Source: Streptomyces sp. NRRL B-24484
GTDB taxonomy: Bacteria > Actinomycetota > Actinomycetes > Streptomycetales > Streptomycetaceae
DNA length: 64,000 nt
Reading direction: 5' to 3'
Assembly (NCBI RefSeq): GCF_000717715.1
Contig: NZ_JOAI01000045.1
Location: 72,499-136,498, forward strand
The position numbers and the translations under genes were made by a program. Below are positions 23,244 to 31,419 of this stretch, piece after piece; within the stretch, counting starts at the first letter, position 1; each line of letters begins with the position of its first letter. The notes under the pieces are model-generated. The model was not told the origin of the DNA. It made no database searches and was given only the letters and a program-made list of their open reading frames with translations.

Positions 23244-24565
23244 CGGGCGGTCTCCTCGCGGGTGAGCAGGATCTGCCGGACGTCGAGGTAGCCGGTGCGG
23301 AACCCGGCCTCGGAGTAGGCGAGGTAGAGCTCCCAGGTGCGGCGGAAGACCCGGTCGAAGCCGAGCGCGGCGACGTCCGCGGCGCGGTCGGTGAAGCGTT
23401 CGCGCCACAGCCGCAGGGTCTCGGCGTAGTGCGGGCCGTAGGCGTGGTCGGCGGTGACCCGCAGCGCGGTGTGCCGGGCGGTCGCCTGGTCGATGGCCTG
23501 CACCGAGGGGACGAGCCCGCCGGGGAAGATGTACTTGAGGATCCAGGTGTACGTGTTGCTGCTGGCGATCATGCGGTCGTGCGGCATGGTGATGGCCTGC
23601 AGGGCGGCCCGGCCGCCGGGGGCGAGGACGCGGTCGATGGTGCGGAAGTACTCGGGCCAGAACTGCCGTCCGACCGCCTCGATCATCTCCACGCTGACCA
23701 CCGCGTCGTACTGCCCTTCGGCGGCGCGGTAGTCGCAGAGCCGGACGTCGGCGCGGTCGGCGAGGCCGGCCTCGGCGATCCGGCGGCGGGCGAGGCCGAG
23801 TTGCTCCTCGGAGAGGGTGAGGCTGGTGACCCGGGCGCCGCGGGCGGCGGCACGCAGGGCGAGTTCGCCCCAGCCGGTGCCGATCTCCAGGACACGGCTG
23901 CCGGGGCCGACGGCGGCCAGGTCGAGCAGCCGGTCGATCTTGGTGTGCTGGGCCTCGGACAGGCCGTCCCAGGTGGCCAGGGGTGCGCCGGAGGGCGTGG
24001 TCGGGAAGACCGCGGACGAGTAGGTCATCGTCCGGTCGAGGAAGAGCGCGAAGAGCTCGTTGGACAGGTCGTAGTGGTGGTGGATGTTGCGGCGGGCGTT
24101 GGTGGCGGTGGGGAGTTCGGCGGCGGGCGGGCGCTGCACGTAGAGCCGGCGCAGCCACTGGGCGCCGGTCGGGACGAGGGTCTCGGGGGCGGTGGCGAGC
24201 ACGGAGAGCAGGCCGACCAGGTCGGGGGCGTCCCAGTCGCCGGCCTGGTAGGACTCGCCGAAGCCGATCAGGCCGGTCGCGCCGACCCGGGCGAGGAAGT
24301 CCGCGGGCCGGTGGAGGCGGAGCACGGGGGCGCCGGGCGGGGCGGCCACCAGCGGGCTGCCGTCGGGCAGCCGGACGTCCAGGCCGCGACGGTGGGCGAC
24401 CCGCCGGAGCAGGCGTCCGGCGACGGCGGCGCGCAGCTGCGCGCGGGGCACCCGGGCGACGTCGGGCCAGCGGCTCCGGTCGACATCGGCGGCCCGCGGG
24501 GCGGCGGCCGGAAGGGTGTCCGGTGCGGTGGCGGGTGCGGCGGGGAGGTCTGCGGGCCGGGTCAC
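23240..24565 (-). CDS. Cyclopropane-fatty-acid-synthase-like SAM methyltransferase (UfaA1-like)
   Basis: 441 residues. N-terminal lipid-binding-like region (GLIGFGESYQAGDWDAPDLV), then the methyltransferase core: NIHHHYDLSNELFALFLDRT, MTYSSAVF, VLEIGTGWGELALRAAARG, LTLSEEQLGLARRR, VVSVEMIEAVGRQFWPEYF, and ITMPHDRMIASSNTYTWILK. It corresponds by type and position to UfaA1 (Rv0447c) of the mycobacterial SigK locus. Start GTG overlaps the DUF1365 stop. Possible products include cyclopropane, 10-methyl or furan fatty acid intermediates; sequence alone does not choose among them. Confidence 0.93.
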   Translation of the reverse strand: MTRPADLPAAPATAPDTLPAAAPRAADVDRSRWPDVARVPRAQLRAAVAGRLLRRVAHRRGLDVRLPDGSPLVAAPPGAPVLRLHRPADFLARVGATGLIGFGESYQAGDWDAPDLVGLLSVLATAPETLVPTGAQWLRRLYVQRPPAAELPTATNARRNIHHHYDLSNELFALFLDRTMTYSSAVFPTTPSGAPLATWDGLSEAQHTKIDRLLDLAAVGPGSRVLEIGTGWGELALRAAARGARVTSLTLSEEQLGLARRRIAEAGLADRADVRLCDYRAAEGQYDAVVSVEMIEAVGRQFWPEYFRTIDRVLAPGGRAALQAITMPHDRMIASSNTYTWILKYIFPGGLVPSVQAIDQATARHTALRVTADHAYGPHYAETLRLWRERFTDRAADVAALGFDRVFRRTWELYLAYSEAGFRTGYLDVRQILLTREETAR

Positions 24566-25377
24566 GGGGCGGACACCTCTTCTGTGGCGGCGGAGCCGGT
24601 GCGGTCGGCGGGTACGGGCCTGGGGCGGGGGTGCACGGGCAGACCCTTCAGCAGCAGGCGTATGCCCTGGTGGCGGATGTGCACACTGACGGCGAGGGTG
24701 GCGAGCGGGTGCCGCACGGCGGCCCGCAGCAGGGCGGCCGGGCCGGCCGGGCGGCGCAGGCCGCGCACGGTGGCGACGAACGGGCTCGCGCCCTCGCGCT
24801 CCAGACGGACGGTCAGGGCGAGCCGCTCGCCCGGCCGGGGCAGCGCCATCCGGTACCGGCCGTCGACGGGGAAGAACGGCGAGACGTAGAACTCCTTGGC
24901 CACCGTGGCGCGCCCGTCGGCGCCGGGCCGCATCAGGTACCGGTGGTGGCCGCCGTAGGTGTTGTGCACCTCGGCGACGGTGCAGAGCGGGGTGCCGTCC
25001 GCGGCGAGGCACCAGTAGACGGTGAGCGGGTTGAAGACGTACCCGAGCGAGCGGGCCTGCGCGAGCATCAGGACCCGGCCGCCGGCGAGGTCGACGCCCT
25101 CTCCGGCGAGGTACTGCGCCAGGTTGCCGCGCAGGGTGCCGCGCGGGTCGCCGGGGTGGTCGGCGGCCCGGAAGCGGGCGAGCGGGCGCAGCGCCCGGGG
25201 CAGCACGGGCAGGTGGTCGAGGTCGACCAGCCACAGGTAGGTGCGGTGCCGGAAGGCGTGCCGCACCGGGGCGGTGCGGACGTGGGTGATCGCGCACTCG
25301 TACAGCGCGGCGCCCCAGGGGCCGGGCAGCGCGGCCGTGCTGCGGTCGGTGTCGGCGGTGGCGGCTGCGGCGGTCAT
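24562..25377 (-). CDS. DUF1365 domain protein
   Basis: 271 residues covering a DUF1365 domain: LYECAITHVRTAPVRHAFRH, YLWLVDLDHLPVLPR, NPLTVYWCLAADGTPLCTVA, EVHNTYGGHHRYL, AKEFYVSPFFPVDGRYRM and the C-terminal VSVHIRHQGIRLLLKGLPV. The family is found almost always with an FAD amine-oxidase-like gene and CFA-type methyltransferases, as in Rv0448c, but its reaction is not established. The ATG overlaps the stop of the FAD gene and the stop overlaps the next GTG. Confidence 0.93.
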   Translation of the reverse strand: MTAAAATADTDRSTAALPGPWGAALYECAITHVRTAPVRHAFRHRTYLWLVDLDHLPVLPRALRPLARFRAADHPGDPRGTLRGNLAQYLAGEGVDLAGGRVLMLAQARSLGYVFNPLTVYWCLAADGTPLCTVAEVHNTYGGHHRYLMRPGADGRATVAKEFYVSPFFPVDGRYRMALPRPGERLALTVRLEREGASPFVATVRGLRRPAGPAALLRAAVRHPLATLAVSVHIRHQGIRLLLKGLPVHPRPRPVPADRTGSAATEEVSAP

Positions 25378-26759
25378 CGGACACCCGCCGGCAGGCCCGC
25401 GTGGACGGACGCGCCGGACCCGCCGGGCTCGGCGGGCAGGCCGAGCAGGGCGTGCGCGGCGTGGACGCCGGAGCGGCAGCCGTCCTCGTGGAAGCCCCAG
25501 CCGTGGTGGGCGCCGGCGAAGGCGGTGCGGCCGGTGGTGAGTTCGGGCAGCCTGCGCTGGGCGGCGATCGTCCCGGCGGTGTAGACGGGGTGCTCGTAGA
25601 CGGTGCGGGAGACGACGTCCTCCTCGGCGAGCGGCTCGTGCCGGTCGGCGTTGAGGGTCACCAGGTAGTCCTCGGCGGTGTCGAGGCCGAGCAGCCGGTT
25701 GAGGTGGTAGCTGACCTGGACGCTCTCGGCGCTGCCGCGGCAGTCGGCCATCCGGTAGTTCCAGGAGGCGCGGGCCCAGGCGGCCCGGGGCAGTCGGGAG
25801 GCGTCGCGGTGCAGCACGGTGGCGTTGCGGGAGTACCGGAAGGCGCCGAGGACCTCGCGCTCGGCGCGGGTGGGGCGGGCGAGCAGGGCGAGCGCCTGGT
25901 CGGCGTGGGTGGCGATCACGACGGCGTCGGCGGCGGTGCGGCGGCCGTCCGCGGTGGTGATCTCCACGCCGTCGTCGTGGCGGTGCACGGCGGTGACGGG
26001 CGCGGAGCGGTGGACGGCGGTGAGGCGCTCGGCGATCCGCTCGACGTAGGTGCGGGAGCCGCCGACCACGGTGCGCCAGGTCGGCGAGCCGGTGACGCCG
26101 AGCATGCCGTGGTTCTCCAGGAAGGCGAAGAGGTAGCGGGCCGGGTAGTCGCCGGCCAGGTCGGGGGCGCAGGACCAGACGGCGGCGACCACCGGGGTCA
26201 TGAAGTGGCTGGTGAAGTAGCGGGAGAAGCCGCCCTCGTCGAGGAATCGGCGCAGCGAGGGGTCGCCGGCGCCGGGGTCGGCGAGCAGCCGGCGGGCGCG
26301 CCGGTGGAAGCGCGGCACCTCGGCAAGCATCCGCAGGTAGCGGCCGCGGAGCAGGGCGTCGGGGCGGGCGAGCAGTCCGGCGGGGCCGCGGGCTCCGGCG
26401 TACTCCAGGCCGCAGCCGCGGCACTGGACGGACATGCTCATGTCGCTCTCGCGGGTCTGCACGCCGAGTTCGCGGAACAGCCGGACCAGGTGCGGGTAGG
26501 TGCGGTCGTTGTGCACCAGGAACCCGGTGTCGAGCGGCACCTCGCGGCCGTCGGCGCCGACGGCGCGCTGGGTGTGGGCGTGCCCGCCGAGCCGGGCCTG
26601 CGCCTCGAAGAGGTGCACGTCGACGCCGGCCCGCCGGAGTTCGTGGGCGGCCGTCAGACCGGCCACTCCGGCGCCGACCACGGCGACCGTGCGGCCGGCG
26701 GGCGCGGACCGCCCGCGTACTCCGCCCGTCGGCTGCGGCACTGTTCCGGGCACTGTCAC
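25374..26759 (-). CDS. FAD-dependent amine-oxidase-like protein of the SigK locus (Rv0449c type)
   Basis: 461 residues. FAD Rossmann motif TVAVVGAGVAGLTAAHELRR, then VHLFEAQARLGGHAHTQ, a DTGFLVHNDRTYPHLVRLFR segment and the C-terminal GRTAFAGAHHGWGFHEDGC. The family includes the flavoproteins that act with CFA-type methyltransferases on acyl chains (for example in furan-fatty-acid formation), and Rv0449c beside M. tuberculosis sigK. Start GTG behind GGAGGG. First gene of the coupled operon 26759-21211; a SigK-type promoter is centred about 75 bases upstream. Confidence 0.93.
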   Translation of the reverse strand: MTVPGTVPQPTGGVRGRSAPAGRTVAVVGAGVAGLTAAHELRRAGVDVHLFEAQARLGGHAHTQRAVGADGREVPLDTGFLVHNDRTYPHLVRLFRELGVQTRESDMSMSVQCRGCGLEYAGARGPAGLLARPDALLRGRYLRMLAEVPRFHRRARRLLADPGAGDPSLRRFLDEGGFSRYFTSHFMTPVVAAVWSCAPDLAGDYPARYLFAFLENHGMLGVTGSPTWRTVVGGSRTYVERIAERLTAVHRSAPVTAVHRHDDGVEITTADGRRTAADAVVIATHADQALALLARPTRAEREVLGAFRYSRNATVLHRDASRLPRAAWARASWNYRMADCRGSAESVQVSYHLNRLLGLDTAEDYLVTLNADRHEPLAEEDVVSRTVYEHPVYTAGTIAAQRRLPELTTGRTAFAGAHHGWGFHEDGCRSGVHAAHALLGLPAEPGGSGASVHAGLPAGVR

Positions 26760-26822
26760 GGGGCCCCCTCCACTGCACGGGCCCGCCCTGCCGGCGGGCC
26801 GCTCCTTCGCTGGCCACGGGTA

Positions 26823-26849
26823 CTTCGGAGCGGACGCCGGGGTGGATTG
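26823..26849 (-). promoter_or_regulatory. Predicted SigK-type promoter of the FAD/DUF1365/CFA/DUF1295 operon
   Basis: Minus strand: CAATCC, 15 bases, CCGAAG. It is the same -35 and spacing as the sigK promoter at 28429-28455. The start of the FAD gene is 64 bases downstream of the -10. Confidence 0.7.
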
Positions 26850-26890
26850 CCCTCGATCGGTGCGGAGTTGTCGTGGCGGGCGGACGGGCC

Positions 26891-26922
26891 GGCACCTGCC
26901 CCCCGGGCGGGGGGCAGGTGCC
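26891..26922. terminator. Hairpin terminator after rskA
   Basis: Perfect 14-bp arms (GGCACCTGCCCCCC and complement) with a GGGC loop, starting six bases after the anti-sigma stop. It separates the sigK-rskA transcript from the FAD operon promoter immediately downstream. Confidence 0.85.
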
Positions 26923-26927
26923 CGTGC

Positions 26928-27695
26928 TCAGCTGAACGGCAGCAGCATCACCGGCGTGCTGCTCGGGTGCGCGGAGCCGCCCGCCGGCTCGACGGTGACG
27001 CCGACGCCGACCGCGCCGTTCAGCGGGCCCTGCAGCAGCAGCGAGCCGCTGGAGGCCGGCAGCAGTCCGGCCGGACGCATCGTCCCGGCGTCGTCGAACC
27101 ACAGTTCGTACGTCGTCCCGGCGGCCAGCGCCGGCATCCCGGAGGCCAGGAACCCGGCCTGGCCGCGGCTCTGCGACCAGACCACCGTGCCCACGCCGGG
27201 GCCGGCCGTCGCGGTCGCCGTCCGGGCGTCCGGCGCGGTCAGCAGGCTCCCGAACACGGCCTGCTGGGACTGCAGTTGCGCGGCCCGCGCATCGGCCTCG
27301 TCGGCCCGCCGGCTCTGGTCGACCGCGAGGCCGCCGAGCGCCGCGGCCAGGGCCACCGACGCCGCCAGCGCGAGCTTCGGCCAGTGCCGGACGATCTTGC
27401 TCCGGCGGCGCCGCCCGGTCGGCTGCGGCGGCGTCTCCGGCGGCGGCGCGGCGGACGGCGGGGCGACCTGGCGGACGGCCCCGATGCCCGCCATCACCCG
27501 GGCCCGCAGCTCGGCCGGCGGCGTCTCGGCCTCCGCGGCACCGAGGCGCGCCAGGGTCGCGGCGAACTCCCGGACCTCCAGCGCACAGGCCTCGCACAGG
27601 GCCAGGTGACGCTCGAACTCCGCCAGCTCCGGCCCCTCCAGGGCATGGGCCGCGTACGCGCCCGTCAGCGTGTGCAGTTCGGCTCCGCCGGTCAC
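26928..27695 (-). CDS. rskA: RskA-like anti-sigma-K factor
   Basis: 255 residues. N-terminal anti-sigma domain with a zinc-type motif HLALCEACALEV, one membrane segment at about residues 105-125 (LALAASVALAAALGGLAV), and a C-terminal extracytoplasmic RskA domain (GTTYELWFDDAGTMRPAGLL, and a final PVMLLPFS). The topology matches M. tuberculosis RskA, which holds SigK at the membrane and is released by regulated proteolysis. Start GTG overlaps the sigK stop (GTGA). A strong hairpin follows the stop. Confidence 0.92.
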   Translation of the reverse strand: MTGGAELHTLTGAYAAHALEGPELAEFERHLALCEACALEVREFAATLARLGAAEAETPPAELRARVMAGIGAVRQVAPPSAAPPPETPPQPTGRRRRSKIVRHWPKLALAASVALAAALGGLAVDQSRRADEADARAAQLQSQQAVFGSLLTAPDARTATATAGPGVGTVVWSQSRGQAGFLASGMPALAAGTTYELWFDDAGTMRPAGLLPASSGSLLLQGPLNGAVGVGVTVEPAGGSAHPSSTPVMLLPFS

Positions 27696-28276
27696 GACTC
27701 CACCCCCAGGCAGTCCCGCATCCGGATCAGACCGTCCCGCATCCGGGTCTTCACGGTGCCCAGCGGCGCGCTCAGCATGTCCGCCACCTCACGGTACGAG
27801 TAGCCCCGGTAGTACGCCAGGGTGACGGCCTGGCGCTGGAGCTCGGTCAGCATCCTCAGACAGCGCCGCACCTGCTCGCGCTCCAGACGGCCCTCCACCT
27901 GCTCGGCGACCTCGTCGAAGGCCGGCATGTGCGAGCGGGCGGCGACCCGCTGCTCCCGGTCGGCCGTCGCCTGCGCGGAGCGGACCCGGTCGACCGCCCG
28001 GCGGTGCGCCATCGTCAGTACCCAGGACATCACCTCGCCGCGGTCCGGCTGGTAGCGGGCGGCCGTCCGCCACACCTCCAGCATCACCTCCTGGGTCACC
28101 TCCTCCGACTGTGCGGGGTCCCGCAGCACCCGGCGCACCAGGCCGAAGACCGGACCGGCCACCGCGTCGTACAGCCGCCCGAACGCGTCCTGGTCGCCGA
28201 AGGCCACCTGGGCGACGAGCTCCTTGAGGTCCGGGCCGCGGCGCTGCGGGCCGGACAGGTGGACCACCGTGCTCAA
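27692..28276 (-). CDS. sigK: ECF RNA polymerase sigma factor SigK
   Basis: 194 residues. Region 2: DAFGRLYDAVAGPVFGLVRR, QSEEVTQEVMLEVWRTAARY and WVLTMAHRRAVDRVRSAQA; region 4: LTELQRQAVTLAYYRGYSYR, ADMLSAPLGTVKTRMRDGL. The closest pattern I know is M. tuberculosis SigK (same TMAHRRAVDRVR and AYYGGLTY blocks), and its RskA and Rv0446c-Rv0449c-type partners are all next to it. Start is taken as TTG 28276; GTG 28267 is an alternative, and both have weak ribosome sites. A SigK-type element lies upstream, so positive autoregulation is likely. Confidence 0.92.
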   Translation of the reverse strand: MSTVVHLSGPQRRGPDLKELVAQVAFGDQDAFGRLYDAVAGPVFGLVRRVLRDPAQSEEVTQEVMLEVWRTAARYQPDRGEVMSWVLTMAHRRAVDRVRSAQATADREQRVAARSHMPAFDEVAEQVEGRLEREQVRRCLRMLTELQRQAVTLAYYRGYSYREVADMLSAPLGTVKTRMRDGLIRMRDCLGVES

Positions 28277-28428
28277 TCCGCCACCCCGCTCGGTCGGGCG
28301 GCGCGGACCGCCGGTCGGGCCGGGCAGGCGTACGGCCTGCCCGTCGGACGGATGACGGGCATCGGGAACCTCCGGGTCGTCGGCGGGACCGTGCCGTCCG
28401 GGGCGGCGGCGGTCGTCGGGCACCGGTC

Positions 28429-28455
28429 ATTCGGAACCGGACGCCCGCCGGATTG
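28429..28455 (-). promoter_or_regulatory. Predicted autoregulatory SigK-type promoter of sigK-rskA
   Basis: Minus strand: CAATCC, 15 bases, CCGAAT. It sits 153 bases before the sigK start and faces away from the divergent SigK-type element of the photoproduct lyase gene. Confidence 0.7.
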
Positions 28456-28524
28456 CCCGCGGGCCGCACCAGCATGGCGGAACCGGCCGGGCGGCACACC
28501 GTCCCGGACGGAACGGATCCGCAC

Positions 28525-28551
28525 CCATCCGATCCGCGGCCCGCTCCGAAG
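28525..28551 (+). promoter_or_regulatory. Predicted SigK-type promoter of the spore photoproduct lyase gene
   Basis: Plus strand: CCATCC, 15 bases, CCGAAG. The GTG start of the lyase gene is about 50 bases downstream. Confidence 0.65.
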
Positions 28552-28600
28552 CACCGCGCGCGAGACCCGTCCGACCCCGAACCACCCGGAGACCTCCACC

Positions 28601-29677
28601 GTGCCCACCGACCGCCGCCCGATGCCGCTCTTCCACGTCCGGGAGATCTTCGCCGAACCGGCGGCCGCCGCCTCCCCGCGCGGCCGGCAGGTCCTGGAAC
28701 GCTTCCCCGACGCCCGGGTGGTCGAGGTCGACTCGCACTGGCGGATCCCGCACCTGCACGGCAACGCCGGGAACGTCGAACGGTGGGCGCGGATCAAGAG
28801 CGAGGTGCTGGTCCTCGGGGTGAAGAAGAGCCTCGCCGCCCGGCCCAACGGCCGCTCCGCCGACTGGATCGCCCCCAGCTCCGCCAACGGCTGCGCGCTG
28901 GCCTGCGCCTACTGCTACGTGCCGCGCCGCAAGGGCTACGCCAACCCGATCACCGTCTTCACCAACATCGACCGGATCGTCGCCTACCTCGCCGGCCACG
29001 TCCGCCGGCAGGGCCGCAAGCCCGCCCCCGACCAGTGCGACCCCACCGCCTGGGTGTACGACATCGGCGAGAACAACGACTGCTCGGTGGACGCCCTGAT
29101 CTGCGACAACACCGCCGACCTGGTCCGCGCCTTCCGGGAGTGGCCGACCGCCAAGGCCTCCTTCGCCACCAAGTGGGTCAACCGCGACCTGCTCGCCCTC
29201 GACCCGCGCGGCCGCACCCGGATCCGCTTCTCGCTGATGCCGCCCGCCGACGCCCGGCTGCTGGACGTCCGCACCACGCCCGTGCCCGAGCGGATCGCCG
29301 CCGCCGGAGACTTCCTCGACGCCGGGTACGAGGTGCACTTCAACCTCTCCCCCGTCGTCCTGCGCACCGGCTGGCAGCGCGACTGGGCCGAGCTGCTGCA
29401 CCGGATGGACGACATGCTGCCCGCCGCCGTGAAGGCGCAGGCCGCCGCGGAGATCATCATGCTGACCCACAACCGGGAGCTGCACGAGGTCAACCTCGGC
29501 TGGCACCCCAAGGCCGAGGAGCTGCTGTGGCGGCCCGCCCTCCAGGAGGCCAAGACCTCCGGGAACGGCGCCCGCAACGTCCGCTACCGGGCCGCCGGCA
29601 AGGCGGCGGCGCTCGCCGAGCTCCGCGGCCTGATCGACCGGCACGCACCCTGGCTCAGGGTGCGGTACGCCTTCTGA
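28601..29677 (+). CDS. Spore photoproduct lyase family radical SAM protein
   Basis: 358 residues. The radical-SAM cysteines are at about residues 98-105 (NGCALACAYCYVPRRKGYAN, CxxxCxxC), with YDIGENNDCSVDALICDN and FATKWVNRDLL typical of the SplB-like family of actinomycetes. The family founder repairs the thymine dimer of UV-irradiated spores by direct reversal using SAM and a 4Fe-4S cluster. Start GTG 28601 with GGAG nine bases upstream; a later ATG (28622) is possible. The divergent arrangement with sigK and a SigK-type promoter suggest that UV repair is part of the SigK response here. Confidence 0.9.
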   Translation: MPTDRRPMPLFHVREIFAEPAAAASPRGRQVLERFPDARVVEVDSHWRIPHLHGNAGNVERWARIKSEVLVLGVKKSLAARPNGRSADWIAPSSANGCALACAYCYVPRRKGYANPITVFTNIDRIVAYLAGHVRRQGRKPAPDQCDPTAWVYDIGENNDCSVDALICDNTADLVRAFREWPTAKASFATKWVNRDLLALDPRGRTRIRFSLMPPADARLLDVRTTPVPERIAAAGDFLDAGYEVHFNLSPVVLRTGWQRDWAELLHRMDDMLPAAVKAQAAAEIIMLTHNRELHEVNLGWHPKAEELLWRPALQEAKTSGNGARNVRYRAAGKAAALAELRGLIDRHAPWLRVRYAF

Positions 29678-29727
29678 CCGACCGTCCAGCGGCCACCGCC
29701 CGGTGGCCCACCGCCCCGGGAGGACCG

Positions 29728-31419
29728 ATGACCGACCAGCCCGCCCGGCCGCCGCACTGCCTGGTGACCGGCGCCACCGGGTACATCGGCGGCCGCCTGG
29801 TGCCCGAACTGCTCGCGGCCGGCCGCACCGTGCGCTGCCTGGTCCGCGACCCCCGACGGCTGCGCGACCACCCCTGGCGGGCCCGGGTGGAGACCGCGAC
29901 CGGCGACGTCACCCGGCCGGACACCCTGACCGCCGCCTTCGAGGGCGTCGACACCGCCTACTACCTCGTCCACTCCCTCGGCACCGGCCCCGGCTTCGAA
30001 CGCACCGACCGCGAGGCCGCCCGGGCCTTCGGCGCGGCCGCCGCCCGGGCCGGCGTCCGGCGGATCGTCTACCTCGGCGGACTCGTGCCCGCCGACGTCC
30101 CCGCCGACGAACTCTCCCCGCACCTGCGCTCCCGCGCCGAGGTCGGCCGGGTGCTGCGCGACAGCGGGGTGCCCACCGCCGAACTGCGCGCCGCGGTCAT
30201 CATCGGCTCCGGCTCCGCCTCCTTCGAGATGCTCCGCTACCTCACCGAACGGCTGCCCGTGATGGTGACGCCCAGCTGGGTCGGCACCCGGATCCAGCCG
30301 ATCGCCGTCCGCGACGTGCTGCGCTACCTGGTCGCCGCCGCCGACCTGCCGCCCGAGGTCAACCGGGCCTTCGACATCGGCGGCCCCGACGTCCTGACGT
30401 ACCGCCGGATGATGCTCCGCTACGCGGCCGTCGCCGGACTGCCCCGCCGGCTGATCGTGCCGGTGCCCGTCCTCACCCCCCGGCTCTCCGGCCACTGGGT
30501 CGGCCTGGTCACCCCCGTCCCGAACTCCATCGCCCGCCCGCTGGTCGAATCGCTGCGGCACGAGGTGGTCTGCGCCGAGCACGACATCGCCCGGTACGTC
30601 CCCGACCCGCCCGAACAGACCGTCCCCGGCCTCCACCGGCCGGTGCACGGCCTGATCGGCTTCGACGACGCCGTCCGCCTCGCCCTGCGCCGCATCCGGG
30701 ACGCCCAGGTCACCACCCGCTGGTCCTCCGCCTCGCTGCCCGGCGCCCCGAGCGACCCGCTGCCCACCGACCCCGACTGGGCCGGCGGCAGCCTCTACCA
30801 GGACGTCCGCGAACGGCGCGTCGGCGCCGCCCCGGAGTCCGTCTGGCGGGTCGTCGAGGGCATCGGCGGCGAGAACGGCTGGTACTCCTTCCCGCTCGCC
30901 TGGGCCCTGCGGGGGTGGGCGGACCGGGCGGTCGGCGGGGTCGGACTGCGGCGCGGGCGACGCGACCCGGCGCGGCTGCGGGTCGGCGACTCGCTCGACT
31001 TCTGGCGGGTCGAGGAGATCGAGCCGGGGCGGCTGCTGCGGCTGCGGGCCGAGATGCGGCTGCCCGGCCCGGCCTGGCTGGAACTCTCGGTCACCCCGGA
31101 CGGCGCCGGCGGCGCCGTCTACCGCCAACGGGCCCTCTTCCACCCCCACGGCCTCGCCGGCCACGCCTACTGGTGGTCCGTCGCCCCCTTCCACGCCGTC
31201 GTCTTCGGCGGCATGGCCCGCAACATCACCGAACGCGCCCTCGCCCCTGAAGGGTCCCTGGGTGCTGCCCCACCCTCGGACGCGAGTACCCCCCGCCCCT
31301 CGGTACCGACCGCACTGCGCTCCGCTACTCCGGTGCCGGGCCGTCCTTGTCGAGCCATTGGCGGTAGATGCCGGCGAGGGCGGCGAGCACGGCGGTACCC
31401 CCGGGGAGGGCCGCGGTGA
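29728..31419 (+). CDS. NAD(P)-binding SDR-type protein with C-terminal DUF2867
   Basis: 563 residues. Residues 1-300 are an atypical extended SDR (LVTGATGYIGGRLVPELLAA, YLVHSLGTGPGFERTDREAA, VYLGGLVP). Residues ~340-510 are DUF2867, an SRPBCC-like domain (SLYQDVRERRVGAAPESVWR, GENGWYSFPLAWALRG, FHAVVFGGMARNITERAL). The combination is common in actinomycetes; the substrate is unknown. The last ~50 residues (Arg/Gly-rich) are read through the antisense end of the STAND gene, so the two genes overlap by 95 bases tail to tail. The natural C-terminus may have been extended by loss of a stop. Confidence 0.9.
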   Translation: MTDQPARPPHCLVTGATGYIGGRLVPELLAAGRTVRCLVRDPRRLRDHPWRARVETATGDVTRPDTLTAAFEGVDTAYYLVHSLGTGPGFERTDREAARAFGAAAARAGVRRIVYLGGLVPADVPADELSPHLRSRAEVGRVLRDSGVPTAELRAAVIIGSGSASFEMLRYLTERLPVMVTPSWVGTRIQPIAVRDVLRYLVAAADLPPEVNRAFDIGGPDVLTYRRMMLRYAAVAGLPRRLIVPVPVLTPRLSGHWVGLVTPVPNSIARPLVESLRHEVVCAEHDIARYVPDPPEQTVPGLHRPVHGLIGFDDAVRLALRRIRDAQVTTRWSSASLPGAPSDPLPTDPDWAGGSLYQDVRERRVGAAPESVWRVVEGIGGENGWYSFPLAWALRGWADRAVGGVGLRRGRRDPARLRVGDSLDFWRVEEIEPGRLLRLRAEMRLPGPAWLELSVTPDGAGGAVYRQRALFHPHGLAGHAYWWSVAPFHAVVFGGMARNITERALAPEGSLGAAPPSDASTPRPSVPTALRSATPVPGRPCRAIGGRCRRGRRARRYPRGGPR

